From Medicago truncatula (taxonomy: Eukaryota; Streptophyta; Magnoliopsida; Fabales; Fabaceae), in NCBI RefSeq assembly GCF_003473485.1, contig NC_053045.1:36182494-36246493 (forward strand): 64,000 bases of DNA, written 5' to 3'. The position numbers and the translations under genes were made by a program. The notes under the pieces are model-generated. The model had not been told where the DNA came from, made no database searches, and was given only the letters and a program-made list of their open reading frames with translations. Positions 35,016-48,500 of the stretch are shown here, one piece after another. Positions within the stretch are counted from its first letter, which is position 1; the number at the start of each line of letters is the position of its first letter.

Positions 35016-37262
35016 ATGAACATTATGTCCACCCACCAGTGTGGTTGGCCCCTAAGAATCCAGGATCATCCTGACAAAGGAAGTATTAATAAGGCTCAAT
35101 TTTCAGGATATCATTCTCCCTCCAAAGGATTAGACTTCCTTAATGTTGCTCAACATAAATGTTGCAATACTGCCAGAAAATGTAGGCCTATTTTTGCCAG
35201 TACAGCGAGTGACAATATGGATCCCTATGATTCAGATGATAGTGACAAGAACAAATCTCAGAATAATGATGAAATCAAAGGAGTATGTTGATTTCTCACT
35301 TGCCTTGTGTGCATGACTGCATGTTAATCATTGCATTGTGAAACATCTCAACATGTATTTCATTTGAGTATATTGGTTTTTTTTACGAAGGAGTCTCGCA
35401 AGAAATGCTAGAAAAATATGCAGTAGAAAGACAATTATAAGTGGTGGATCAAATCCTCATCTTACGTTCCAAATCAGATTTGTAGGAAGTTATAAGATAC
35501 AACATAAAAAAGGTTTATGCAACATCCAAACATATTTTATCATCTCACTACAATGTCGATATATATTATTTCTTCACCGGAAATGTTAATAGATCTTAAG
35601 ATGGTGAACTAGGATAAAATATGATTTGACGTTTCTCTAAAATCACTATCAATGTATAGTGAATTTTTGTTTTTCCTTTACATATATTCTCTTAATTTGT
35701 TATTCTTCCTGCAATGATGAACCAGTTGGATGTGAAATCCTAGTTTTGATAGATTGAAACATTTTAGAGATACTTATTTTCTATTCATTTCTAAATTCCT
35801 CTATCTTCTTTTTTTAGTTTTCTTTATGATATATTCTTATATATTTGAGCAAAATCTATCTGGCTTTCTTAATCATATGTTTTGGTAAATATATATCAAT
35901 ATTGAAGCTCTTTTGAAATGGAAATACAGGTTCTCAGTGTTGAGAATAATGCATTGAGTATCAACTTCCCATTGATGTGCTCTCAATCTGGCTTTTCTTC
36001 TTTCTTTTTTTTAGAAAAATGATCAGGTGAATAGTGACAGGCTCAGAGAAAGTCTCGAGAAAATAGTCGGTACAGATGATTCGAGATTTAGTGGATTTGA
36101 CCTTGCTACTCTTATCAGGAACAAATATGGGAAATCTTATGATGTCCAGTTGATTAAGAAGGTTAGTTTCTTACAAGTGGAATTACATGAGAGATAAGTG
36201 AGAAATTGATATGCCTGCATTTCTTATATTTACCTTCTCTTCAATTTCTCTCTTTTTTATTGCTCTTTTCTCTATTTATTTGCACATCTAAACGATGTGT
36301 TAAGTTTTTCTTTTTCCTTATTTTGCTGTTACATGATTTATGCTAGGAATTCATGGGAAGAAATTTCCTTGCTATGAATGTCATGTGGAAGTACATGGAG
36401 CAGGTAATACAACTCTTGTGCTTACAGCTTTTATTTTCTTTGGATATGACATGTTAACTAAGTATATTGATTTCAATGAAATGTAAATTTCAGACATCAA
36501 GATAAAAAGAAAGGGAAATATACTACACAACAACTCTTTGCAAGATTTTTTGTCATAAGTTGCTATAATACTGACTCTTAGTTAGAATAATGGTCCCCAC
36601 CACTTTGACTTATCTAATAACCATTCTTGACCAATTCTAATGGAATTCTATCACAAATGGTTGTGTAACATTGTCACCAATCAAAAGGAAAACAGCTTAT
36701 GGATTTTTAATCTGGTCAATTTAAAAAGAGTGTGAGAACAGAAGAAAAAACAAAAGGCAAAACCATACACTTAGTTGTACTATTAAGTACATAATCATTA
36801 GATGCTTATGTTACCACTATGGAAATGCTTGTTTAATTCAGTATGTTGTGCAATATTTTTTGCTATTATAGAGATCATTCCCCTTGACCGAAGAAGAATA
36901 TATTTTGAGGCTCGATGATGTTGCAAACTCGTTAAAATGTTGGGGAGCTGTCTCGCATATTCGGAACAGCCTAGCAAAGTCGAAAGAACGACCTCGGATA
37001 GGGAAGGTAAAATTATAATGCTCTTCTGTCATATCATATGTAAATAGATTAGGACACCTTCATACAATATTGCCACAATCACCAACATCAGCAAAAGTTT
37101 ACAATAGATTTATGTCTTGGTTTAATTTGTAATGTACAAAAAAGAACTTGTGATGCACAATTTATTTCCCTTCTAACTTCTTGTAATTGTGTACAGGCCG
37201 TGAGCATTTTTATAGATATGGACGAGTCTGGTGCACGTGCAAACGAGTGGATCTACAAGTAG
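35016..37262 (+). CDS. DUF3067 family protein, probably plastid-targeted
   Basis: The function is unknown; the family occurs in cyanobacteria and plants. Exons 35016-35282, 36015-36161, 36347-36403, 36872-37006 and 37197-37262 join in phase 0 and give 223 residues. The conserved part starts near residue 110 with FSGFDLATLIRNKYGKSYDV, then MNVMWKYMEQRSFPLTEEEY, DDVANSLKCWGAVSHIR, KERPRIGKAVSIFIDMDESG and ANEWIYK at the very end, all hallmarks of DUF3067. The first 80 residues are poorly conserved in type and contain basic and hydroxyl residues, fitting a plastid transit peptide, with an acidic DPYDSDDSDK stretch after it. The start ATG follows a likely leader intron; the other in-frame ATG three codons later is possible. 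Confidence 0.88.
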
Positions 37263-38065
37263 ATTGCACTGATGAACTGAAATTCATCTCAAAGGTGGTG
37301 TCTATAGTCAGCAGCACCACCCTTTTTTTGGGAACTTCTTGGGGATTTATTATACGTTTATACTTGGATCGTAACAAAATCTACAGAATCCTTCTAACAT
37401 TTCTATTGAAATCACTTCAAGGCAACTGTATTTTTTGTTCTTCCTGACCTATTTCTTCTGTTTGTTTACAGTAGTGGTGTAAATTTGGATTAATATAAGA
37501 AAAGCATCCACATTAAATTTGGATTCATTGTGTTATCCTATTACTTGGGAAAATTACTTGAATCGTGCAAAAAGTTTCAGTCCTTTGCAAGTATAAACAT
37601 TGCCAGCCTACTGTGTAACTGGTTGGATAGAAAACTATATGGAATGCAAAAAATTTCATCCTTATAATCATACGTGCCCAGTGCCCACTGACTATGCCAA
37701 GCAATTCAATCTCTTTTTCATAAATTTGTGAAATACATTCCCTTCAAGTCAATATTTACTATTGACAGTTCACAATTATACAACACATTCTACAAAACTG
37801 CGTAGTTGTAAGAATTGCAAGCTATAATTTACATGTTATTTAATATCTTTTTCTGTTTTCTTTACAATAAATATAAGCTAACACCTCTTGGATACATTCG
37901 CTAGTTACATAAACCTCTATCACGTGCTATAAGGAGCCGGATCAGTTAACTTAATTCTATATAAAATCAAATATAACTCTTTGCTTGGAAGGATCAAGAC
38001 TACAAAGGTTTCCTTTTCTCTCCTCGTCTAAAAATGAAAGAAGGAAACCTGAATTGAATCTACTT
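37263..38065. other. Convergent 3' region between DUF3067 and PUB62
   Basis: The first part is DUF3067 3' UTR and the last part is PUB62 3' UTR on the other strand. It is AT-rich; I see no gene, repeat or RNA structure in it. Confidence 0.5.
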
Positions 38066-41000
38066 TTAAGAGCTGCTATTTTGAACTGGTTGCAACTGAA
38101 CCTGGTCCTCCATGGTTGGTGAGTTTAAGAGCTTTCTGAGAGAACGATACTGCAGGCGGACGTTCTCTCCAGATCCAATAATCTTGAGTAAATACCTGTA
38201 CAAAAGATCGACATTAAATGAGTTTTTCATTTTCAGTCAGAACTAATATATGGTATTCCAAAGCGACAAGGCTCCTCTGAAATGAGCAGTTCACTTTAGA
38301 GAATAAAGTGAGTAATATCAATAGTTGATATTATATGCACATGCATGACTTACAAGTCATGGGTGGTGGTTACGGTATCAACCCCAAGATTTTCTCATCT
38401 TACTAACTGCTCACTTTAGAGGAGGCAAATTCATTCCAACAAACGCAAACAGAGTGTAATCAAATAAAGTTTGTAAATTAAACAAGTAGAATGTGTTGAA
38501 GAAAAAAACATTATCAACAACCAAAGCTCGCCTATGGCCCTCAACAATATTCTAAATTATCATAAATAGATCATAACTGTCTCACATTATACAAAATACA
38601 ATGTTATTAAAACTATACGGAAGCCAGCTCAGGTTCAGCCATTTGAAATGACTGGTTGAACCAAATTAAAATCATTCGGAAAGGTTGAAAATATAGAAAG
38701 TTGATTATGACAAGGTTAGCTTTGATAAGAATATACAAAAAATTTAAGTCAATCTAAGAGGAACATAATTACATAAATAAATTATCCATTTTACTGCCAT
38801 CGCAGTTTTGGTTGGCACTCACTATAGCATGAGATGTAGTAATACCAAGCATATACAAAATCTCTTTAGCAAGTTACTCAAGTAGTGCATTTGGTTGACG
38901 TTATTATCGGTTAAGGTGTGGCAACAACAAAAAAACCAAATCTTTGTTCACTAGGTAGAGTCTGTTACTTGGATAAGACTTCACTATAATTTCTTATGGT
39001 CCTATTATGTATTAAGTTCTACCTATTTACCTCTAAATCTCTCTTGATGGTTTGAGTATGACCTAGAATTTTTCTTGGCCTGCCTTTATCTCTAACTATT
39101 GAACTATTATTCATTTGGCCAAGCCTACTTATCAATGCTCCTACAGATCTTGTCCAAGCATACTCAAATCCCCCAAGACTAAGTTGAAACTCTACCTTTT
39201 TTCTATAGCAGGAGCTACCCCAATTTTCTCTGAAATAATTACCTTCTTGTTGGCTCTTTACCAGCCAACATTCAATCCCATGCAAAATGACCTGGAAAAG
39301 GAAGGGCACTGGCCAACTATTCACCTGGGATTATGTCTTATTACGGCTATTTCGAATATACAATGCAATTTCAGAAGTAATATTCAATGTCAGTTGGAAA
39401 ACACACTTTGATATTTGGGGCAGTATAAACGGTCAAGGGGTAGTAACTTAAGTCACAAGAGAAAACTTTGTGCAAAGTTTCATTACCATGGCTGTGTGAT
39501 TTCTTATAGGAACAAGCATCCCATGTAATTCCATCTTATGGTGCTTCATTATTCGCATGTGGATTTTTTTCTTGTGTGTCCATTTTGTAAAGGCAATAGT
39601 TTAATCTTCCATGCATGGTTATCGCCAAAAACTTGTTGAATCCGTCATTTGGGGTCATAATAAATTATAAGCTGCTCCTACTACTCAACCTAGAGCCTCG
39701 GCCCTCAAGCATTGCACGGGGATGTGTTGTAGGAGTAACCCCATTACCTTCTAAGCAGAGTTGCCACATGGCATTCTTAGCAAGAATGATTGCAGTAGAA
39801 TGATGGCTATGAGGATTTGAAAAGCATTATCGAATTAAGATTTACAAATCACAGGGTTAGTCAAGGCTTAACTCAAGACCACTCGTCGTGTTTGGTTTTG
39901 TGTTGATACACACGGCTTTAAGGGGGTATGAGAGAACACATAGACAATACTTGAGTGCAATTCACGTGTGATGCATGAAAAAATAACTCATCCAAAACAT
40001 GAAGAAAAAGCATGACAAAAGCAAATATAAATAGGCAATGGAAAAGGCGGAAGAATCAATGTTGTAAGATTAGCTACAGCCTATAATTTGATAAAGAATT
40101 AGTGCCCTCGGGGCAGAGAGGTAGAGACCCTCAGATTTGCATATCACTGGACATTTTCCTGTTCTTTCTGATAAACATACAATGTTCTTAACGTCTCCTT
40201 ACAAATCTAAACAGGAAGCTAAGGCATAATGGAAGCTGATTAGGTGCAAGAAACTGACTTTTAATATTTTTACATCAAAAGCAACTTATTTCATAATATA
40301 TCAATACCCTAAATGCAAATTTAACAAAATATTCTTGATTACTCACCAGCCATTGAGACACTGAGATGTAATGACAGCTTCTTTCCCAACAAATTTTTCG
40401 GGTGTTCTCCTGTTACCCTGTAGAAATTGGTAGTTTATAATTCCCTCGACCATCTGGGACAATAGTAGCCAAAAAAAATTGAAAGTAAAACAGACCATGC
40501 TTACCTTAATAATAACTTTCTCATTTACTGAAAATGGATATTGTACTCCCCGCTGGAGTCCATCAGGTGAAGTAAAATCTCCATTTTCCTGAAACATAAG
40601 TGCTAATATACATAAATTTGGCTCCTTAAAACTAAATTCTTACAGCCTTTAACATTTTGTTCAGTCGGAAAGTGTATCCTAATTAATTAATTAATGAGCA
40701 TTTACTGATTTGCTACTTGTGCCAAAGTCAATCTCATCAAAATTTACACATCCTCTCAAAAAAAATAAAAAAATCACACATAAATCTTGAATGAAGGTCA
40801 ATTTGTTTCATGGGATTGAGGGAGTCAATTTATAAATTATATTTTAAAATCTGGAAGTAAATTGATTGCAATGGCTTATATGTAGCACAGCTTAACTTTA
40901 CTGCAGGGAGAGATGTTAATTGAAGATTCAGAAATACAGTTCACCACTACCACTCCATCACTCATAGAAACCCAACCAAGAGAGAAGCTACTGATTTACA

Positions 41001-44000
41001 AATAGGAACCTCAAGCTAGTAATCTGCGATAATATTTATGAAAGTACGGAATTGTATAGAGAAATTAAATCAAGCTATCTACTTCAAGCATTGAATTAAT
41101 GTTGAATAAACATTTCGGCTGAATCCAAACACACTAAAGCTAGATTGAACCATGCAAGGTGAAGGAAACCAGAAAGTAATTCATGATCATTCTGACAATA
41201 TATAAAGTAAATTCCTCAACCATAACACTTGCCCTATAAATCTCAAATCCCAGTATTTTCTTTTTCTATTCATATTCTTTTAGCAAATTTGTTTCTACAA
41301 AAACTTGTTAAAATTCAACTGCCCAAAAGTTTCCCTTTTATTGCAAGAAATAGAATAGAATAACCAATATTATCATCTATTCAATATATATTCACATTGA
41401 AGTATGAATTGATATTGATATCGTGGAATGTCAACTTCAAGCCAATGATATGGAAACTATTGCCATCAATGGGAGTACGGGATACACAAACAAGCAATAT
41501 CTTCACTGAGATTGCACCATTCGCTCATAGTATTAACTTTCAAATCAAAGATTCTTAATAAAAATATTTGAATCAGGAACCCACATTTTTTGACAAAAAA
41601 ACTAGATGTTTTTCTCTTGTTACATGAAGCTAACAAAAGCTGGGCAACATTTTCAAAAGACAAGTCAAAGTTCATTTCTAGAATACTGTAAGTAAATCAT
41701 ATTATTCACAGTCAACCTGATATCCCATGCTATCTCATTATCATTGTTCAAGTATTTTTTATTAAAAGCCCCCATACATTTGCTTCTTGTTTCACATTAT
41801 TAGAAATCGTAGTTGGGCCTAACACAACCCCACAAAACCGGCTTGTGAGGTGAGGATTGCCCCCACTTATAAACACATTGTCAGGCCATCACCTATCCGA
41901 TGTGAGACTCTTAACACACCCCATCACGACCAGCACTATTGGGCTTGGTTCGTGGACATAAATGGTGGGTGGCCCGATAGCGGAAACCTGATAGCAGGTG
42001 GCCCAATGGATCTTGGAGAGGCTCTGATACCATATTAGAAATCGTGGTTGGGCCTTATTGGGAAAAACCCAAGTCCCACATCGGATAGATGAGACTCATG
42101 AGAGTTTATAAAGAGGAGGCAATCCTCACCTTGCAAGCCGGTTTTGTAAGGATGAGTTAGGCCCCCAATTTCAACATGGTATCAGAGCTTGTCGAATTCA
42201 AGGGCCACCTACCTATTCACGCACCAAACCCAAAGAGTGCTGGGCGTGAGGGGGGTGTATTGGGAAAAACCCAAGTCCCACATCGGATAGATGAGACTCT
42301 TGATGAGAGTTTATAAAGAGAAGGCAATCCTCACCTTGCAAACCGGTTTTGTAAGGATGAGTTAGGCCCCAATTTCAACAATACAACCCCACAAAACCGG
42401 CTTGTGAGGTGAGGATTGCCCCCACTTATAAACACATTGTCAAAAGAAAAGGAGGAATAACAGGTTACTTGTGTTTTTACCCTGTTCACTCTTCTGATTG
42501 GATCCATTGGTTCACCCATTTCTTTCCGCCGCTTTCGAAGAGCAGCATTACGAAATAACCTTCGATCATCCTCATGCTTGACAGCAGCTGCTGCAGCTCT
42601 AAGAGCTGAGAAGGAAATGAAACCACATTATGTCACAAAAATAATTTAGAAAGATGAAAGCAACAAGATACATCAGAGATAGAAAGATATAACATAACCA
42701 GATAAAAGCCTACAGTATTTGAGAAGTTTGTGTTTAGATGGTAGGACCGAAACATGATAAAACTACAGAGGAAGAGTAAATACCGTGATTTGGGATCAGA
42801 GAACTGGGGTCAATATCAACATTGCAGAGGGTGCACCTTGACTGCGACAGAAACAATAATTGTAATTGTTATTCTTGTCTCTTTCCATGTGTAAAGTTAT
42901 AATTACAAATTGCCAGTGAATGGGAATAGAAATGAGACAACACGAGTAACACCAAAATAAGAATAAAGATGCATGATTCATGAACGAAAAAGTAGAAAGA
43001 GTGAGAAAATACAAGCTTAAATACTCTTAGCCTATGTTGTTAATCTCGGATAGCGGCACAGAGCAGCTGACCCCAAAACTGGAATTACAGTATAGCGTGA
43101 TGGCCACCATTCTAATATTATGTATATTTATTATATAATAAACATTATATGTGTATATTTATGTAAATATAACTATAAAAAAAAAAAAATTGAAGGAAAT
43201 TATAAAATTTTAAAACTATAAATAATTAATGCCATTTATAAAAATTCTATTCATTTCCATATTTTGGTTACTATTATATTTTTTATTATAACAATTACAA
43301 ACCTCCTTTTTTTTGTCAACTTATTACAACCAACTTAAATTCACATAAAACAAACAGATGGGATTTTAATTCCAAGCCCAATCTACTTCATTTTGTAGAG
43401 GTCCATCATTCACTAAAGACAAAATAAACATAAACACAAAATAACAATTAAACCCCTAAACCAACTATCACTCAGCGGCTCGTTAACCTAAACAAAACGC
43501 AGTTGCCGTGTTGCCCTTGTATCCAAAACAAGCTGGATTCCTGAACTGGCTAGAAAAAGAAAAGCTAGCCAAAAAATGCAGCAGGTGGAGTTAGTCCTCG
43601 GAGGAAGGAAGGCAAAATAAACATAAACACAAAATAACAATTAAACCCCTAAACCAACTATCACTCAGCGGCTCCTTAACCTAAACAAAACGCAGTTGCC
43701 ATGTTGCCCTTGTATCCAAAAACAAGCTGGATTCCAGAACTGGCTAGAAAAAGAAAAGCTAGCCAAAAAATGCAGCAGGTGGAGTTAGTCCTCCAAGGAA
43801 GGAAGGCCGCCAGAAATAGTGAGAAAGTCCTGGTGTGATCCTATAGCGTGTGTGAGGCTGTGATTCTGATGTGATTTGCGGATCCGACAGCCATCCCTGC
43901 AAAATGCAACACATCAGAGAATTGTGCTGCAGCAAGGAACCACTCCGCACCACAATTCTGTAATTGCATGAGATTGACAACATATCTCTTCATACAATTT

Positions 44001-45526
44001 GTAAGTGACTGTGACTACACTATACAAATATTTCCATTCAAGGGTTCTAGAATGATATCGGGCTTCATCTCCACAACTCCACAAGGTGTCATACATCTTC
44101 AAATCTAATTGTTGAAATTTGAACCTTCCGTGCATTAAAATCATAACTATTGTTCACGATTTTGTACATAGCCCGTCGAATCTAATTTTAACCCGATCTA
44201 TCATTCCTCAAATTTAAGTTTATTGAAGGGCGTGCTAGTGCAAGTGGCAAGATTCAGAGAACAGTCAGACCTATGGTGGATCTACGGTGAGCAACATTAC
44301 CTTGCATTTGCAAGAGGCCCGTGACTTGAATTTCTGACCACCTTGACAGTAACTTCAACCTTCGTACCAAGACTCCCCTTCCCCTTGTAATAGATATATT
44401 CTATACATTAAAGAACAATTTAATGCCTATAGATTCCTTAACCCTAGCCTGCATATAATCCTGAACCTAACTATCAAACTTCCTATATTATTGTAGCCAC
44501 TAATCTTCCAGCAGTACCCAGACTGAAATAGAAATTCAATAATGGAATGAGTTAAGTCAGTGTCCAACTATGGTTCAAATGCAAAAATGTCACTTTCACC
44601 GGCTGTTGGCCATGGCCATGATTTCTTAATGCATAGATCCGATCTATCACTCCTCAAATTTAAGTTCATTGAAGGGCATGCTAGTCCAATAAAAAACACC
44701 TGTCGTGCCAAGATTCAGGGAACAGTCAGACCTATGGTGGATCTACGGTAAGCAACATTACCTTGCATTTGCAAGAGGCCCGTGACTTGAATTTCTGACC
44801 ACCTTGGAAGTAACTTCAACCTTCGTACCAAGACTCCCCTTCCCCGTATAATAGATATATTCTATACATTAAAGAACAATTTAATGCCTATAGATTCATT
44901 AACTCTGGCCTGCATATAATCCTGAACCTAACTATCAAACTTCCTATTTTATTGTAGCCACTAATCTTCCAGCAGTACCTAGACTGAAATAGAAATTCAA
45001 TAATGGAATAAGTTAAGTCACAAAGTGTCCAACTATGGTTCAAATGCAAAACTGTCACTTTCATCGGCTGTTGGCCATGATTTCTTAATGCATAGATGCA
45101 AACTGTGTATGCTAAGAAAACTGAATAAGACAGAGTCCAACTTACTGTTTCAATGACTCTCCTCAGTGTGAGACCACCAAAAGAGTGTCCACATGAGACA
45201 AGCATTGCATCTTCCAGGAACGAGCCACTAGTAAATTGGTTGAAAAAGGAAAGAGAACATGTATTAGAATAAAATTGAATCTTAGTATATGAAGGTTATA
45301 ATTTCCTTTTTTGATCTTGAAAAATGACAAGGTACAAAACAAGGTAACATGCGAGTTAAAGAGAAAAGTTTTACATGTAAACAGAAATTAATTAAAAAAA
45401 TGCACATTGTATAAATGAACTAACAGACATTGTCTAAAATATAGGACCCCAATGCATAGATATCAGCACAGACATGTATACAGACATCAGATACCAGTCG
45501 GACACATTCATTGTATAGGACCCCAT

Positions 45527-45575
<49 letters not shown>

Positions 45576-48500
45576 AAATCAGAAGAAAGCACGAGAGAAG
45601 CCTGTCTTGACTATCAATGTATGATTGTACATCATAGTGCTCACTTTATATGCCCCCCCGGCTCTCTCTCCCCCTCCATATATATATAAGTGTGTGTGTG
45701 TGTGTGTGTGTTTATTTCAAGTTTGAACTGTTATTTATTTTGGTTTTGATTTGAGCATTCTAAAAGTTATTTAAAAACAAAATTAAAGTTTTGTATAAAA
45801 GTCATGTGCCCTTAGTGTTATTCCATAGTTGAGTGTCAAATAACAAAAAACACCATAGATACCAAATCATTAAGCATACTATGCTACAATAGCGCCAATA
45901 GCACAGTACATTTTCATGTATGTCTGCAACTGTACTGTGAATAATCCCCTGAATGAACTAGCAGAATGTTTAATATTTTCAAAAGAATTGCTAAATCAGT
46001 TGGTGAGTTTAATTTAAAATACACTTACGACAAAGGATCTGATAGAACACTTCTTAATGATGGGTCCTTATTCACATTTCTTTGAGCAACCTGTGAATGA
46101 AAAGTGCATAAGTTTCTGCATACATTGAAGAAAAGTACTCTTTTAAAAGAAAATTATACTGGAAGTTTTACATGAAGAGTCACTGCATTAAATGCAACCA
46201 AAAAACATTATAGATGACAGGTAAACAGTAAAAAGACCATTATATTCTTCTGAGGAGCTTGTCTCAAATGGCTAGTCAGATCGTCCAGTGTCAACAAGCT
46301 TACAGGCAAAAATATTAGACTTAAACTTCTACTGATTACTGGAAACAAGACAGTCATAATGAAATTAGTTTGTATATATCGTCCAGCCAAAAGAACTTCA
46401 ATTTCAAAATCAGCAGTAGTTTCATGCTAGAACAATAGCAATCAAATATGGTCAATTTAACTAGCTCATGCACTCATCCTCAATAGTCCACGTTGTGTCT
46501 CAATATGAAAGTTAAAATGCAAAGTTGGTTAGCTACATTAAAATGGTATTTGTCTCTTTGCTGAGGCACAAGAAAGTAGAAACCAAATTACAACAGAAAG
46601 GGCCATGCAAACAATCTGATTAGTTTTCTGTCAGATGTTGTATTTTAGCCCACTTTCCAATTGGATACTTCACACTAAAAAGAATCATGGTTTGCATCAA
46701 CGACAAAAAAAAAAATCGCAGTGAATGTGGTCAGAGAGGAACTCCTGCAGCCTTTCGCAGCAGATAAGATACAGTTCGCAAGAATAAGTATGCCAAGAAT
46801 CATCTTTGGACTAATTGGTTTGAGAAGAGCCGAAGAGTACAATGCTCATATTATCGAAAGTGCCTCTTAGCACTTACATTTATTATAAGTTAGGATCTTC
46901 TTTTTGATTATTTAGTTTTGTTCGGTTTGAGGCGACTTCAATAACACATATTCAAAGAAAACATTGGGAGAGATAGCTTACATCGTCATTGTCACATCTG
47001 CTGCCAATCAATTCTTCAGCAGCAAGGTCATCCATAAATTGGCTTACAGATATTGGAACATATCTTTGAGGAATAACATGACCAGCTGCTGCAATTGGAG
47101 AACAATCCAATATAGCATTGCCCTGTGGCATGAGTCTATATGCAAGTGAAGTCCTACAGGCAAGGAGTGCACAAATAAGTTCCACGGAAATCTTATCAGT
47201 TATAAAAATAAAAAATAAAAAAATAAAAAAATAAAAAAATACAAGGTTTTACACACGCACGCACACAACTTATATAATATATATATATCGGCACCTTCCT
47301 CCACTATTAGGACTCATAAAACAATCTGGAGAAGCTCTATATGATGCGGCTGGATGTAGGCCTGCAGTGGCATGGCTAAGAGCCTGGCCTGTTATCAGTA
47401 AAAGATCTCCAGGCCCAGACCCGCTGTCTGCCAGATACCAGCGGCCATTGGGGTCACATACCTAAAGAAGAGAACAGACCATTCATATAACTTCGGTGAT
47501 AAATCAATTGAAAATTACAAACATTTAAGTATCGTCAAACAAAACCCCCTAAATGGTATAACATATGCATTAGATGATAGCACCCAACATTACAGCCCAT
47601 GGGTAAGAAATAATTTTCTCTTCATTGGTGATTGAACTAAAACACATTTGAACTCTCTTGAACCCTACTTTTACAGTTCACATAAAACAGTAAGAAAAAG
47701 AAAGACACCTGAAGACCAGGAGTGTCAGAAGATATCAGTGTCAACAAGCCCTTCTCAACTTCACCATTCACGGTAGGCTTACCACCTCCAATGGCACCTT
47801 TTCCGTTTTGCAAAGAAGCATGTGAGTAGGTCCCAACAAGAACAGAAGCAGACACCTCGTTAGCAGGTAATGGAGCATCATCAAGCAGTTGGTTAAAAAC
47901 ACTGCACAGATTAACTTTCTTTCTGTGAGCATACACAGTTAAGAATTAATAATCATAAATTGAGCAACGAGACACAGTCCATACTCGCTTCTGAGGCGCA
48001 GATGCCTTGCAATGGCCGACAAAGCTGCACGAGAAGCCTTTCCCATGCACCTAAAAATATCAGCCATGCAAGGAGGAGATGAATCACAATCCTCCAAAGC
48101 CCTGAAAGAAAGAAAATGAAAAAAGAAACAAGTCAGTTCACCATAAAAACAACACAACAACCATCCATCTCAAAGCAACAAACAATTTATCAATATAACT
48201 GTTATGTATGAGCTATTTTTAAACAAAAGATAAAGTAAAGTCAAATTATTTCCATATATGTTTTTTCTTTGGAAACTCGGCATCTGCCATTTGGCCCAAG
48301 GACTGACTAATCCGGGGAACCAATCCCACCATCCACTAGCGGGGGTTCAATTGAAGCCAGAGCAGAGCCTTGTATGAACTGGCCCAACACAGAAATTTTT
48401 AGCACCTGGAGGATTTGAACCTGAAACCTAGAGAGGAGCACATTTTGAGGTCTCAAGCCTACACCACCAGGTCATCCTTGAGATTTCTTTTTTCATATAA

